From: Streptomyces akebiae
GTDB lineage: Bacteria > Actinomycetota > Actinomycetes > Streptomycetales > Streptomycetaceae
Length of the DNA: 64,000 bases
Direction: 5' to 3'
NCBI RefSeq assembly: GCF_019599145.1
Contig: NZ_CP080647.1
Coordinates: forward strand, 3,720,001-3,784,000
A program made the translations under genes and the position numbers. The notes under the pieces were generated by a model. The model was not told the origin of the DNA, searched no databases, and saw nothing but the letters and a program-made list of their open reading frames with translations. Position 1 is the stretch's first letter, and each line of letters starts with the position of its first letter. Of the stretch, positions 9,996-18,286 are shown one piece after another.

Positions 9996-10205
9996 CCCCG
10001 GCCCGCCGAAGCCCGGCCCGAGCCGCCGACCGAACCGTCCGGCTCTCCGCATCTCCACCCTGACCTGCGTCGACGTAACGCTTGTGGTTTATGTCCTCCC
10101 CCTTCCGCCGGTGAATTGTTAGGCTCGTGGTTTCGCCCACTCGAGAAGGAACATTCTTCTGTGTAGGGCGATGCTTTGTATTCCCAGTACCTACGAGGAG
10201 CACCT

Positions 10206-10706
10206 GTGACCCAGACCAGCGAGAACGTCACCTGGCTGACCCAGGAGGCGTACAACCAGCTCAGGGCCGAGCTGGAGTACCTGTCTGGTCCCGCGCGCAC
10301 GGAGATCGCCGCCAAGATCGCGGCCGCGCGCGAGGAGGGCGACCTGCGCGAGAACGGCGGGTACCACGCGGCCAAGGAGGAGCAGGGCAAGCAGGAGCTC
10401 CGTGTGCGCCAGCTGACCCAGCTCCTGGAGAACGCGAAGGTCGGCGAGGCGCCGGCCTCGGCGGACGGCGCGGTGGCGCCCGGCATGGTCGTGACGATCG
10501 CCTTCGACGGCGACGAGGACGACACCGTGACCTTCCTGCTCGCCTCCCGGGAGTACGCCAGCTCCGACATCGAGACCTACTCGCCGCAGTCCCCGCTCGG
10601 CTCGGGCGTGATCGGCAAGAAGGTCGGCCAGGACGCCCAGTACGAGCTGCCGAACGGCAAGTTCGCCTCGGTGAAGATCCTCAAGGCCGTGCCCTACCAG
10701 AGCTGA
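10206..10706 (+). CDS. greA: Transcription elongation factor GreA
   Basis: 166 aa from the GTG preceded by GAGGAG at 5-nt spacing. The first part is the N-terminal coiled coil (LTQEAYNQLRAELEYL ... REEGDLRENGGYHAAKEEQGKQE) whose acidic tip (EEGDLREN) reaches the RNA polymerase active site. The C-terminal FKBP-like domain follows, with SPLGSGVIGKKVGQ near residue 137. GreA stimulates cleavage of backtracked transcripts. The gene stands alone between DUF4307 and a strong terminator. Confidence 0.95.
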   Translation: MTQTSENVTWLTQEAYNQLRAELEYLSGPARTEIAAKIAAAREEGDLRENGGYHAAKEEQGKQELRVRQLTQLLENAKVGEAPASADGAVAPGMVVTIAFDGDEDDTVTFLLASREYASSDIETYSPQSPLGSGVIGKKVGQDAQYELPNGKFASVKILKAVPYQS

Positions 10707-10730
10707 CCGCGTATCCTTCGCCCGACCCAT

Positions 10731-10761
10731 GGCCCCCGGCACCCCTTCGGTGCCGGGGGCC
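10731..10761. terminator. Strong bidirectional terminator hairpin
   Basis: A perfect 13-bp stem (GGCCCCCGGCACC / GGTGCCGGGGGCC) with a 5-nt CCTTC loop, 25 bp after the greA stop and between convergent greA and the ABC permease. Confidence 0.85.
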
Positions 10762-10787
10762 CGGTCATGCGCGGGGACAGCGGCCGT

Positions 10788-11633
10788 TCATGCCGCCGCC
10801 GAGCGGTACTTCCGCACGGACAGGGTGCGGAATATGACGATGATGAGGACCGAGTAGATCAGCGAGGCCCACACCGGGTGCTGCATGGGCCAGGCGTCCG
10901 ACGGCGACACCCCCGGGTTGCCGAAGAGCTCACGACAGGCCTGGACGGTGGCGCTGAACGGGTTCCAGTCGGCGATGTGCTGGAGCCAGGGCGTCATCCT
11001 GCTGGAGTCCACGAACGCGTTCGAGATGAAGGTGACCGGGAAGAGCCAGATCAGCCCGCCGGAGGTGGCCGCCTCGGGGGTGCGCACGGAGAGCCCGATC
11101 AGTGCGCCGACCCAGGTGAAGGCGTATCCGAGCAGGAGCAGCAGACCGAAAGCGCCGAGCACCTCGCCCGCGGTGGTGTGGGTGCGCCAGCCGACGAGCA
11201 GGGCGACCACGGCCAGCACGGCCAGGGTGAGGGCGGTCTGGACGAGGTCCGCGAGGGTCCGCCCGGTGAGCACGGCACCGCGCGCCATGGGCAGCGAGCG
11301 GAAGCGGTCGATGAGCCCCTTGTGCATGTCGTCGGCGATACCGGCTCCGGCACCGGCGGTGGCGAAGGTGACGGTCTGCGCGAAGATGCCGGCCATCAGG
11401 AACTCGGTGTAGACGTCCGGGTCCGTGGTCCCGCCGATGTTCATGGAGCCACCGAAGACATAGGTGAACAGCACCACGAACATGATGGGTTGAATCAGCC
11501 CGAAAATTACCATTTCCGGGATTCGGGACATACGAATCAGATTGCGCTTGGCGACGACCAACGAGTCCCGGACGGACCGGATGAACGGGTTGCCCGACGG
11601 TGCGACGCGCGCGGTTCCGGTGACGGCGCTCAC
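10788..11633 (-). CDS. ABC-2 type transporter permease (DrrB-like)
   Basis: 281 aa with six hydrophobic segments and the ABC-2 signature region (MPEMVIFGLIQPIMFVVLFTYVFGG-like near residue 40, then a long conserved loop SLPMARGAVLTGRTLADLVQT). Daunorubicin-resistance type exporters have this layout. Its GTG start overlaps the stop of the upstream ATPase gene by 4 bp (GTGA), so the two products are coupled. The pair likely exports a hydrophobic drug or lipid. Substrate unknown. Confidence 0.9.
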   Translation of the reverse strand: MSAVTGTARVAPSGNPFIRSVRDSLVVAKRNLIRMSRIPEMVIFGLIQPIMFVVLFTYVFGGSMNIGGTTDPDVYTEFLMAGIFAQTVTFATAGAGAGIADDMHKGLIDRFRSLPMARGAVLTGRTLADLVQTALTLAVLAVVALLVGWRTHTTAGEVLGAFGLLLLLGYAFTWVGALIGLSVRTPEAATSGGLIWLFPVTFISNAFVDSSRMTPWLQHIADWNPFSATVQACRELFGNPGVSPSDAWPMQHPVWASLIYSVLIIVIFRTLSVRKYRSAAA

Positions 11634-12652
11634 TTGGACCCCTCCTTCCTGCGGCCGCGCCCTTTCGCCTCGGCCGCCTCCTCTTGCCCCGCGGCCTCGG
11701 CCTCGTCCTTCACCTCGGCGACGTGTCCCGTCAGGGAGAGGAACACGTCGTCCAGGGTGGGGCGGCGCAGGCCGATGTCGTCGATCTCGATGCCTCTGCC
11801 GTCCAGTTCCCGGATGACCTCGGCGAGGAGCTTGGCGCCGCCGGTGACGGGCACGGTGAGTTTGCGTGTGTGCTCCTCGACGGTGGTCGCGCCCTTGCCG
11901 AAGCCGGTCAGCACCTCGACTGCGGCCGGGATGCGCTCGCGCTCGTGCACGACGACCTCGACGCGCTCACCGCCGGTGCGGGCCTTGAGCTGGTCGGAGG
12001 TGCCGCGGGCGATGACGCGGCCGTGGTCGACGACGGCGATGTCGTGCGCGAGGTGGTCGGCCTCCTCCAGGTACTGGGTGGTGAGCAGCAGGGTCGTACC
12101 GCCGGAGACCAACTGCTTGATCACGTCCCACAGCTGCTGGCGGTTGCGCGGATCGAGTCCGGTGGTCGGCTCGTCCATGAACATCACCGGCGGCGACACC
12201 ACCAGCGCGGCGGCGAGGTCGAGCCGGCGGCGCATTCCGCCGGAGTACGTCTTGGCCGGGCGGTCGGCGGCGTCGGCGAGGTGGAACTGCTCCAGCAGCT
12301 CCCCCGCGCGGACCTTCGCGTCCCTGGCCCGCATCTGGTAGAGCTGGCCGACCATCTGCAGGTTCTCACGGCCCGTCAGATACTCGTCGACCGCGGCGAA
12401 CTGGCCGGAGAGGCCGACCGAGCGCCGCACGGCGTCGGGGTCCTTCAGCACGTCGATGCCGGCGACCACGGCCCTGCCGCTGTCGGGCCGCAGCAGAGTG
12501 GTGAGGCAGCGGACGGTGGTCGTCTTGCCCGCGCCGTTCGGCCCGAGCAGACCCAGAACGGTGCCCTCGGGGACGTCGAGGTCGACGCCGTCGAGGGCTC
12601 TTACATCACCGAAGGTCTTCACCAGGCCTTCGGCATGGATGGCGCCTGGCAT
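11630..12652 (-). CDS. ABC transporter ATP-binding protein (DrrA-like)
   Basis: 340 aa. Walker A is GPNGAGKTTT (near residue 38), the ABC signature is YSGGMRRRLDLA (near 137) and Walker B is VMFMDEPTTGLD (near 158). The C-terminal 100 residues form the DrrA-type domain (LTVPVTGGAKLLAEVIRELDGRGIEIDDIGLRRPTLDDVFL), followed by an Ala/Lys/Glu-rich tail. It powers the permease encoded immediately downstream. The ATG has GGAG at 7-nt spacing. No adjacent regulator is obvious. Confidence 0.93.
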   Translation of the reverse strand: MPGAIHAEGLVKTFGDVRALDGVDLDVPEGTVLGLLGPNGAGKTTTVRCLTTLLRPDSGRAVVAGIDVLKDPDAVRRSVGLSGQFAAVDEYLTGRENLQMVGQLYQMRARDAKVRAGELLEQFHLADAADRPAKTYSGGMRRRLDLAAALVVSPPVMFMDEPTTGLDPRNRQQLWDVIKQLVSGGTTLLLTTQYLEEADHLAHDIAVVDHGRVIARGTSDQLKARTGGERVEVVVHERERIPAAVEVLTGFGKGATTVEEHTRKLTVPVTGGAKLLAEVIRELDGRGIEIDDIGLRRPTLDDVFLSLTGHVAEVKDEAEAAGQEEAAEAKGRGRRKEGSK

Positions 12653-12815
12653 GTGTTTTCTCCACGTGTTTGGGGTTCTTTCGCAGCGGAACAGCGGAAC
12701 AGGCGGACACGCGGTCCGGGAGAGGGGGCACGAGACACACCGTAACGCGATGTATCGCGTCCCTCAATGGACTTACCCGAACGGGTGACGAGTGAAGATC
12801 GAAGAGGCGCCGCCC

Positions 12816-14045
12816 TCAGTCGATGACGATGTAACCCGCCTCGCGCAGGGCGGAGTTGACCTCGGCGCAGTGCTTCGGACCCCTCGTCTCCAGGTGCAGT
12901 TCGACCTCCACCTCCGTGAGCCCGAGCCGGGGGTCGGTCCGTACGTGGCTCACGTCCAGGACATTAGCGTCGACCGCTGACAACACCCCCAGAAGTGTCG
13001 CGAGGGCGCCGGGGCGGTCGGTGAGGCGGAGGCGTACCTGGAGGTAGCGGCCACCGGCGGCCATGCCGTGCCGCAGGATGCGCTGCATCAGCAGCGGGTC
13101 GACGTTGCCGCCGGAGAGCACCGCGACGACCGGCCCCTCGAAGGCCTTCGGGTCGCGCAGCAGGGCGGCGACCGGGCTGGCGCCCGCCGGCTCCACGACC
13201 AGCTTCGCCCGCTCCAGGCAGAGCAGCAGGGCGCTGGAGAGGTCGTACTCCGAGACCGTGCGGATCTCGTCCACCAGTTCGGCGACGATGCGGAACGGCA
13301 CGTCGCCGGGCCGTCCGACCTTGATGCCGTCGGCCATCGTCGCCGGGTTCTCCACCGCCACGGGCAGTCCGGCGGCCAGCGACGGCGGATACGCGGCGGC
13401 GCCCTCCGCCTGGACGCCGATGACCCGCACGTCCGGCCGCAGCGCCTTCACCGCGACCGCGATGCCCGCCGCGAGCCCTCCGCCGCCGACCCCGACGACG
13501 ATCGTGCGCACCTCCGGGCACTGCTCCAGGATCTCCAGGCCGACCGTGCCCTGACCCGCGATGACGTCGTGGTGGTCGAACGGGTGGATGAACACCGCGC
13601 CGGTTCCGGCCGCGTACTCCTGGGCCGCGGCCAGCGTCTCGTCGACCACCGTGCCGTGCAGCCGCACCTCGGCGCCGTACTCCTCGGTCGCGCTGATCTT
13701 CGGCAGCGGGGCGCCCTTCGGCATGAAGACCGTGGAGCGCACCCCGAGCAGGGAGGAGGCGAGGGCGACCCCCTGGGCGTGGTTGCCCGCGCTCGCGGCG
13801 ACGACACCGGCGGCGCGCTCCTCGGGCAGCAGCCCGGCGATCCGGACGTACGCGCCGCGCAGTTTGAACGAGCCCGTCCGCTGGAGGTTCTCGCACTTGA
13901 GGTGCACCGGCGCGCCGACGAGCTGCGACAAATGCCTGCTGCCCTCCATCGCGGTGACACGTGAGACGCCGGTAAGCATCTTCTGGGCGCCTCGCACGTC
14001 GTCGAGCGTCACCACCGGAAAGGAGTCAGCCGTGCTGTAGCTCAT
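12816..14045 (-). CDS. ilvA: Threonine ammonia-lyase (threonine deaminase)
   Basis: 409 aa PLP enzyme of fold type II. The PLP lysine is in RTGSFKLRGAY (near residue 61), the phosphate-binding loop is GVGGGGLAAGIA (near 187), and ASAGNHAQGVA is present. The C-terminal ~75 residues are a single ACT domain (RLRLTDRPGALATLL...). It converts threonine to 2-oxobutyrate, feeding isoleucine synthesis and, through propionyl-CoA, antibiotic precursors. One ACT domain makes it shorter than E. coli IlvA and closer to catabolic or Bacillus-type enzymes. A GTG two codons earlier (14051) is possible. It is divergent from a MarR gene. Confidence 0.92.
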   Translation of the reverse strand: MSYSTADSFPVVTLDDVRGAQKMLTGVSRVTAMEGSRHLSQLVGAPVHLKCENLQRTGSFKLRGAYVRIAGLLPEERAAGVVAASAGNHAQGVALASSLLGVRSTVFMPKGAPLPKISATEEYGAEVRLHGTVVDETLAAAQEYAAGTGAVFIHPFDHHDVIAGQGTVGLEILEQCPEVRTIVVGVGGGGLAAGIAVAVKALRPDVRVIGVQAEGAAAYPPSLAAGLPVAVENPATMADGIKVGRPGDVPFRIVAELVDEIRTVSEYDLSSALLLCLERAKLVVEPAGASPVAALLRDPKAFEGPVVAVLSGGNVDPLLMQRILRHGMAAGGRYLQVRLRLTDRPGALATLLGVLSAVDANVLDVSHVRTDPRLGLTEVEVELHLETRGPKHCAEVNSALREAGYIVID

Positions 14046-14191
14046 GACCACCAGTCTCGCAGTTCACAGCCGTGGAACGCGGGTGTGACCAAGGCGCGGG
14101 ACTGGTTTCAGCGGCGCCGGTACACCCCGCGCCCGGTCCGCGTACTCTGTCCCCCAACCCAGCGCCCCACGCATGAATTGAGCCTTTGGCC

Positions 14192-14704
14192 ATGCCCACA
14201 ACACCTGAAATGTCGATGGACATGACGACCGCCGGTGACAACGGTCTCCTCGACACGCTGCAGCACGAGGTCGCGGTGTTCGCACGCCGTGCCGAACAGA
14301 CCCGGCTCGGCGGCGTCGGGCAGGTGCGCAACTCCATGGACCGTGCCGCGTACCTGCTGCTCAACCGCCTCGACAAGGAAGGCCCGATGGGCGTCAAGGC
14401 ACTCGCGGCGAGCATGGGGATCGACTCCTCGACGGTCACCCGGCAGGTGGCGCCGCTCGTGGACACGGGACTCGTCAAGCGCACCTCGCACCCGGAGGAC
14501 GGCCGGGCGGTGGTGCTCCAGCTGTCGCCCCGTGGGCTCGCCCGCCTTGAGGAGGTACGTTCCTCCAGGCGCCAGTTGATGGCCGAACTCACCCAGGACT
14601 GGGCCCCCGAGGAGCGCGAGGCGTTCTGCTCCCTCCTGACCCGTTTCAACACGGCGCTCTCGACCCGCATGGCGGCGGCGCCGGAGGCACCGTCGCCCTC
14701 CTGA
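14192..14704 (+). CDS. MarR-family transcriptional regulator
   Basis: About 170 aa. The winged helix is visible: KALAASMGIDSSTVTRQVAPLVDTGLVKRTSHPEDGRAVVLQLSPRG, with the recognition helix at SSTVTRQVAPL and the wing at DGRAVVLQ. Helices either side form the dimerisation region. MarR proteins usually repress neighbouring detoxification or efflux genes in response to small phenolics. The divergent neighbour is ilvA and the ABC exporter lies beyond it; a link is only inferred. The start is uncertain: a TTG two codons earlier and in-frame ATGs at 14210, 14216 and 14222 are all possible, and no clear ribosome binding site decides. Confidence 0.88.
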   Translation: MPTTPEMSMDMTTAGDNGLLDTLQHEVAVFARRAEQTRLGGVGQVRNSMDRAAYLLLNRLDKEGPMGVKALAASMGIDSSTVTRQVAPLVDTGLVKRTSHPEDGRAVVLQLSPRGLARLEEVRSSRRQLMAELTQDWAPEEREAFCSLLTRFNTALSTRMAAAPEAPSPS

Positions 14705-14861
14705 CCCTTGACCGCGCGCCCGCTCCTGGCCTCATATGAGATCGGGCCCTCGTCGTGGACGGCGGACGAAGCCGTGGACGGCGGACGACACCGTACGCGG
14801 CGGACCGAACGTGGGCGGCCGGGCCCGTTCCCCTCAGGGTCGGCCTCAGGCGGGAGGCGCG

Positions 14862-15353
14862 GTGCGAGATCGGCATGTGGTGCAAGGTGCCCGCCGGGCC
14901 CGGGAGTTCGAGGCGTTCGTCGCGGGTGCGGCGGGGCGGCTGTTGCAGACCGCAACCCTGTTCACGGCGGAGGCGCCGGACGACAACCCGCGCGCGCGGC
15001 GACTGCTGACGCAGGCCCTCGCCCACACGTACGCCACGTGGGACCGGCTGCGCGGTGAGGACCCCTACGACCGGACCCGACAGCAGTTGGCCGTCCGTTT
15101 CGCGCGCACGGCGTGGCACCATCACGCGCTCTTCCGCCACGCGCGCGTGGGTGTCCTGGGCGTTCTCAGCCCCCAGGAGCGGCTGATCCTGGTCCTGCGG
15201 CTCTATGAAGGGGTCGCCGAGGAACAGACGGCGGCGCTCCTGGGGCTGCCCGCCGAGCGGGTACGGACGATCTGTCTGCGCGCGATGGCGACCGTCCTGC
15301 ATCCCCCGCGCGAGGTCGCCTCCCAGCAGGTGGTGGAGGTGCTGCCGTCATGA
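14862..15353 (+). CDS. Sigma-70 region 4-like (SigE-like) protein
   Basis: About 163 aa from a GTG with GGGAGG 4 nt upstream. The first part (EFEAFVAGAAGRLLQTATLFT...ARRLLTQALAHTYATWDRL) resembles sigma region 2 of the actinobacterial SigE-like group but is degenerate. Residues about 100-150 form a region 4-like helix-turn-helix (LSPQERLILVLRLYEGVAEEQTAALLGLPAERVRTICLRAM). Its stop overlaps the ATG of a small membrane protein by 4 bp. It may be a minor ECF-like sigma factor, or a sigma-derived regulator, with its membrane partner downstream. Confidence 0.72.
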   Translation: MRDRHVVQGARRAREFEAFVAGAAGRLLQTATLFTAEAPDDNPRARRLLTQALAHTYATWDRLRGEDPYDRTRQQLAVRFARTAWHHHALFRHARVGVLGVLSPQERLILVLRLYEGVAEEQTAALLGLPAERVRTICLRAMATVLHPPREVASQQVVEVLPS

Positions 15354-15598
15354 GTCTGCGGGAGCGCGAGACGGCCGTACGGCAGATCCTGGAGCGCAGG
15401 CCGGTGAAGGTGCCGCCCGATCTGTGCGCGGCGGCGATGCGGCGCGGCGGGCGTATGCTGCGGCGCCGGACGGTGGCCCGTCGTCTGCTGTGGCTGGTGC
15501 TGACGGCCGCCGTGGTGGCGTTCTTCGTGTGGGCGCTGACGACCCGCCCCTGGGTGGAGCCGCCGTCGACGACGACCCCACCGGTGACGGGCTGGTGA
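15350..15598 (+). CDS. Small membrane protein coupled to the sigma-like gene
   Basis: 82 aa. The N-terminal ~45 residues are basic and cytoplasmic (RERETAVRQILERRPVKVPPDLCAAAMRRGGRMLRRR). One transmembrane helix (LLWLVLTAAVVAFFVWAL) and a short Thr/Pro-rich outer tail follow. The ATGA overlap with the preceding sigma-like gene implies coupled translation. The layout (cytoplasmic segment, one helix, short outside part) recalls a stripped-down anti-sigma factor, but no ZAS-type zinc motif is present, so that role is only a guess. Confidence 0.72.
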   Translation: MSLRERETAVRQILERRPVKVPPDLCAAAMRRGGRMLRRRTVARRLLWLVLTAAVVAFFVWALTTRPWVEPPSTTTPPVTGW

Positions 15599-15606
15599 GC
15601 GCCCGC

Positions 15607-15626
15607 GGCCGGGACCGGTCCCGGCC
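15607..15626. terminator. GC-rich palindromic terminator
   Basis: A perfect 20-bp palindrome (GGCCGGGACC / GGTCCCGGCC) in the 37-bp gap between the convergent small membrane gene and the trans-sulfuration gene. Confidence 0.65.
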
Positions 15627-15635
15627 GGGGGGTGC

Positions 15636-16790
15636 TCAGCCCAGCGCCTGCTGGAGGTCCGCCAGGAGGTCGTCGACGTTCTCGATGCCCACGGAGAGGC
15701 GGACGAGGTCGGCCGGCACCTCCAGGGCCGAACCGGCCGCCGAGGCGTGTGTCATGCGGCCCGGGTGCTCGATCAGGGATTCGACGCCGCCCAGGGACTC
15801 GCCGAGGGTGAACACCTTGGCGCGGTTGCAGACCTCCAGAGCCGCCTCCTCACCGCCGGTGACCCGGAACGACACCATGCCGCCGAAGGCCTTCATCTGC
15901 TTGGCGGCGACCTCGTGCCCGGGATGCTCGGGCAGGCCGGGGTAGTAGACGCCGGCCACGCGCGGGTGCCGGGTCAGCATGTCGGCGACCTTGGTGGCGT
16001 TCTCGCTGTGCCGGTCCATGCGGACGGCGAGCGTCTTGGTTCCGCGCAGCACCAGCCAGGAGTCGAAGGGCCCGGCGACCGCGCCCATGGCGTTCTGGTG
16101 GTAGGCCAGTTCCTCGCCCAGCTCCTGGTCGCCGACGATCAGGGCGCCGCCGACGACGTCGGAGTGGCCGCCCATGTACTTGGTGAGCGAGTGCACGACG
16201 ACGTCCGCGCCGAGCCCGAGCGGCTGCTGGAGGTAGGGGGTGGCGAAGGTGTTGTCGACGACCAGCTTCGCGCCGGCCTCGCGGGCGACCTGGGCGACGG
16301 CCGGGATGTCGGTGATCCCGAGCAGCGGGTTGGAGGGGGTCTCCACCCAGACGACCTTGGTCTTGGGGGTGATGGCGGCGCGGACGGCGGCGGGGTCGGA
16401 GGTGTCGGCCACCGACCAGTCCACGCCCCACCGGGAGACGACCTTCGCGAAGAGACGGAACGTGCCGCCGTACGCGTCGTCGGGGATGACCACGTGGTCG
16501 CCGGGGCTGAGCAGCGTACGCAGCAGGCAGTCCTCGGCGGCCAGCCCGGACGCGAAGGCGAGGCCGCGGCGCCCGCCCTCCAGGGCCGCGAGGTTCTCCT
16601 CCAGCGCGGTGCGGGTGGGGTTGGCGCTGCGGCTGTACTCGTAGCCGCCGCGCAGGCCTCCTACGCCGTCCTGCTTGAAGGTCGAGACCTGGTAGATCGG
16701 CGGGACGACGGCGCCGGTGAGGGGATCCGCGGTGTTGCCCGCGTGGATCGCGAGGGTCTCGAAGTGTTGGCTGGTGTGGGTGTCGCTCAT
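15636..16790 (-). CDS. metB: Cystathionine gamma-synthase / gamma-lyase family enzyme
   Basis: 384 aa PLP enzyme of the Cys/Met metabolism family. The PLP lysine is in VHSLTKYMGGHSDVVGG (near residue 200). YSRSANPTRTALEENLAALEGG and the C-terminal GGVESLIEHPGRMTHAS are typical. Reaction: O-acyl-homoserine plus cysteine to cystathionine (MetB) or cleavage of cystathionine (lyase); sequence alone does not separate these. The start MSDTHTSQHFETLAIHAG matches the family. No clear Shine-Dalgarno is visible, but TAGGCT lies 8 nt before the ATG, so the mRNA may be leaderless. Confidence 0.88.
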   Translation of the reverse strand: MSDTHTSQHFETLAIHAGNTADPLTGAVVPPIYQVSTFKQDGVGGLRGGYEYSRSANPTRTALEENLAALEGGRRGLAFASGLAAEDCLLRTLLSPGDHVVIPDDAYGGTFRLFAKVVSRWGVDWSVADTSDPAAVRAAITPKTKVVWVETPSNPLLGITDIPAVAQVAREAGAKLVVDNTFATPYLQQPLGLGADVVVHSLTKYMGGHSDVVGGALIVGDQELGEELAYHQNAMGAVAGPFDSWLVLRGTKTLAVRMDRHSENATKVADMLTRHPRVAGVYYPGLPEHPGHEVAAKQMKAFGGMVSFRVTGGEEAALEVCNRAKVFTLGESLGGVESLIEHPGRMTHASAAGSALEVPADLVRLSVGIENVDDLLADLQQALG

Positions 16791-17008
16791 GGGTATCGAG
16801 CCTAAGCGGTGCGCCGGGCGTTGGGCGCCCAATGCCTCGGGGGCTCTGTGAACGGTCGATGACAGGTGCTCGTGTCCGGTCGTGCCCACGCGACGGGGCC
16901 GTGCACCGGTCACGGCCCCCGACCCTGGCCATGGTGCGGTTTCCGGAGTTGTCCACAGGTCCCCGACCGGGTTGGGCAATTGTCGGCGGCGTCTGGAACC
17001 CTTGTCGC

Positions 17009-18127
17009 ATGGAGATTCTCTGGGTCCTGATGGCGATGCTCATGGTCGGGTTCGTGATGTGGCCGATCGTGGCGCGGCGGCGGGCCGGTATTCAGCAGGT
17101 CGAGGCGGGGCATCCGGACGCGGCCGACCCGGCGAACTACGGGTTCGTGCGCCAGGAGCTGCTGGACGTGCGGATGCCGGGGCCCGACCAGGATCTGCTG
17201 GACGTACTGGACGTGGTGCAGCGGTCCCAGGACTACCGCGCGGCGAAGCAGCTGCTGGCCGGTACGGACGCGGTCGGCGAGGTCAGATGGCAGCGGGTGC
17301 AGGCGTTCGCGGGCGCGGCGGCGCTGGAGCTGGCGCAGCGTCCCGGCGGGGTGGGCGAGACGCCGGGCGGACAGTGGCTGCGGGTGTGGCGCGCGGAGGC
17401 ACCCAAGGACGCGGGCGGCGCGGCGGTGCACGCGGAGTTCCTGGTGCAGCAGGCGTGGCGGACGTCGACGCCGGGCACGGACGACTTCCGGATCATCATG
17501 GAGGAGGCCAGGTCGGCGTGTGGTGACGCGGCGCTGCTGGCCCCGGGCGACCCGATCCCGTACATCATCGAGCTGTCGGTGGCACGTGGGCTTGAGTACT
17601 CCCGCGAGGAGTTCGAGCAGCTGTGGCTGAAGATCCTCGACCGGGCCCCGGCGCACATGGGCGCGCACATGGCGGCCCTGCACTACTGGTGCGAGAAGTG
17701 GCACGGCTCGCGGGAGCTGGCGTACTCCTTCGCCGAGGCGGCCGCCGCCCGCGCGCCGCAGGGCTCGCTCCTCGCGGCCATGCCGCTCTTCGCGGTCTTC
17801 GAGCACCTGCCCGAGGTGAACCTGGTGCAGGGCTTCTACGAGAGCGAGGTCGTCACCAAGGCGATCCACGGTGCCCTGTTCGCGGTGCACGCCGCGCGCC
17901 CCGACGACCCGATGCTGGCCCATGTCCGCCATCTGCTGATCTTCTTCCTGGTCCGCTCCGAGCGCTGGTCCGAGGCCATGGACCAGCTGGTCCACGTCGA
18001 CGGCCACGTGGGTGCCCTCCCCTGGACCCTCACCTCCGACCCGGCCGCGGACTACGCGATATACCGGGCGCTGGCGGTGGCGGGCTACGAGGCGAACGGC
18101 GGCAGCCCGGCGACGCTTCCGCACTGA
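17009..18127 (+). CDS. Membrane-anchored alpha-helical protein, paralogue of the gene at 19924
   Basis: 372 aa. One N-terminal transmembrane helix (MEILWVLMAMLMVGFVMWPIVA) is followed by a long soluble helical domain. Residues about 215-270 (APAHMGAHMAALHYWCEKWHGS...RAPQGSLLAAMPLFAVFEH) align closely with the same region of the protein at 19924-21021 (APHHYEAHFSALQYWCAKWRGS...NAPLGGLLSVLPLIAHFEH), so the two are paralogues. The repeats look TPR- or HEAT-like. An M48 metallopeptidase gene lies between them. No recognised function. The ATG is chosen because it opens the membrane helix; no strong ribosome binding site. Confidence 0.82.
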   Translation: MEILWVLMAMLMVGFVMWPIVARRRAGIQQVEAGHPDAADPANYGFVRQELLDVRMPGPDQDLLDVLDVVQRSQDYRAAKQLLAGTDAVGEVRWQRVQAFAGAAALELAQRPGGVGETPGGQWLRVWRAEAPKDAGGAAVHAEFLVQQAWRTSTPGTDDFRIIMEEARSACGDAALLAPGDPIPYIIELSVARGLEYSREEFEQLWLKILDRAPAHMGAHMAALHYWCEKWHGSRELAYSFAEAAAARAPQGSLLAAMPLFAVFEHLPEVNLVQGFYESEVVTKAIHGALFAVHAARPDDPMLAHVRHLLIFFLVRSERWSEAMDQLVHVDGHVGALPWTLTSDPAADYAIYRALAVAGYEANGGSPATLPH

Positions 18128-18286
18128 TCCCGTGAGACGCCCGGTCACCCGGTAAGCCCTTGCGACCCCGCACACCCGTGCGAAATACTCCGCCCCTCAC
18201 GCGTTGGTCATGGACACGTCCCGAGCCGACCGTTTTCACCGTATACATGATCGTTCGCGATCTTTCCGTGGGGGGAAATCTGCCCA

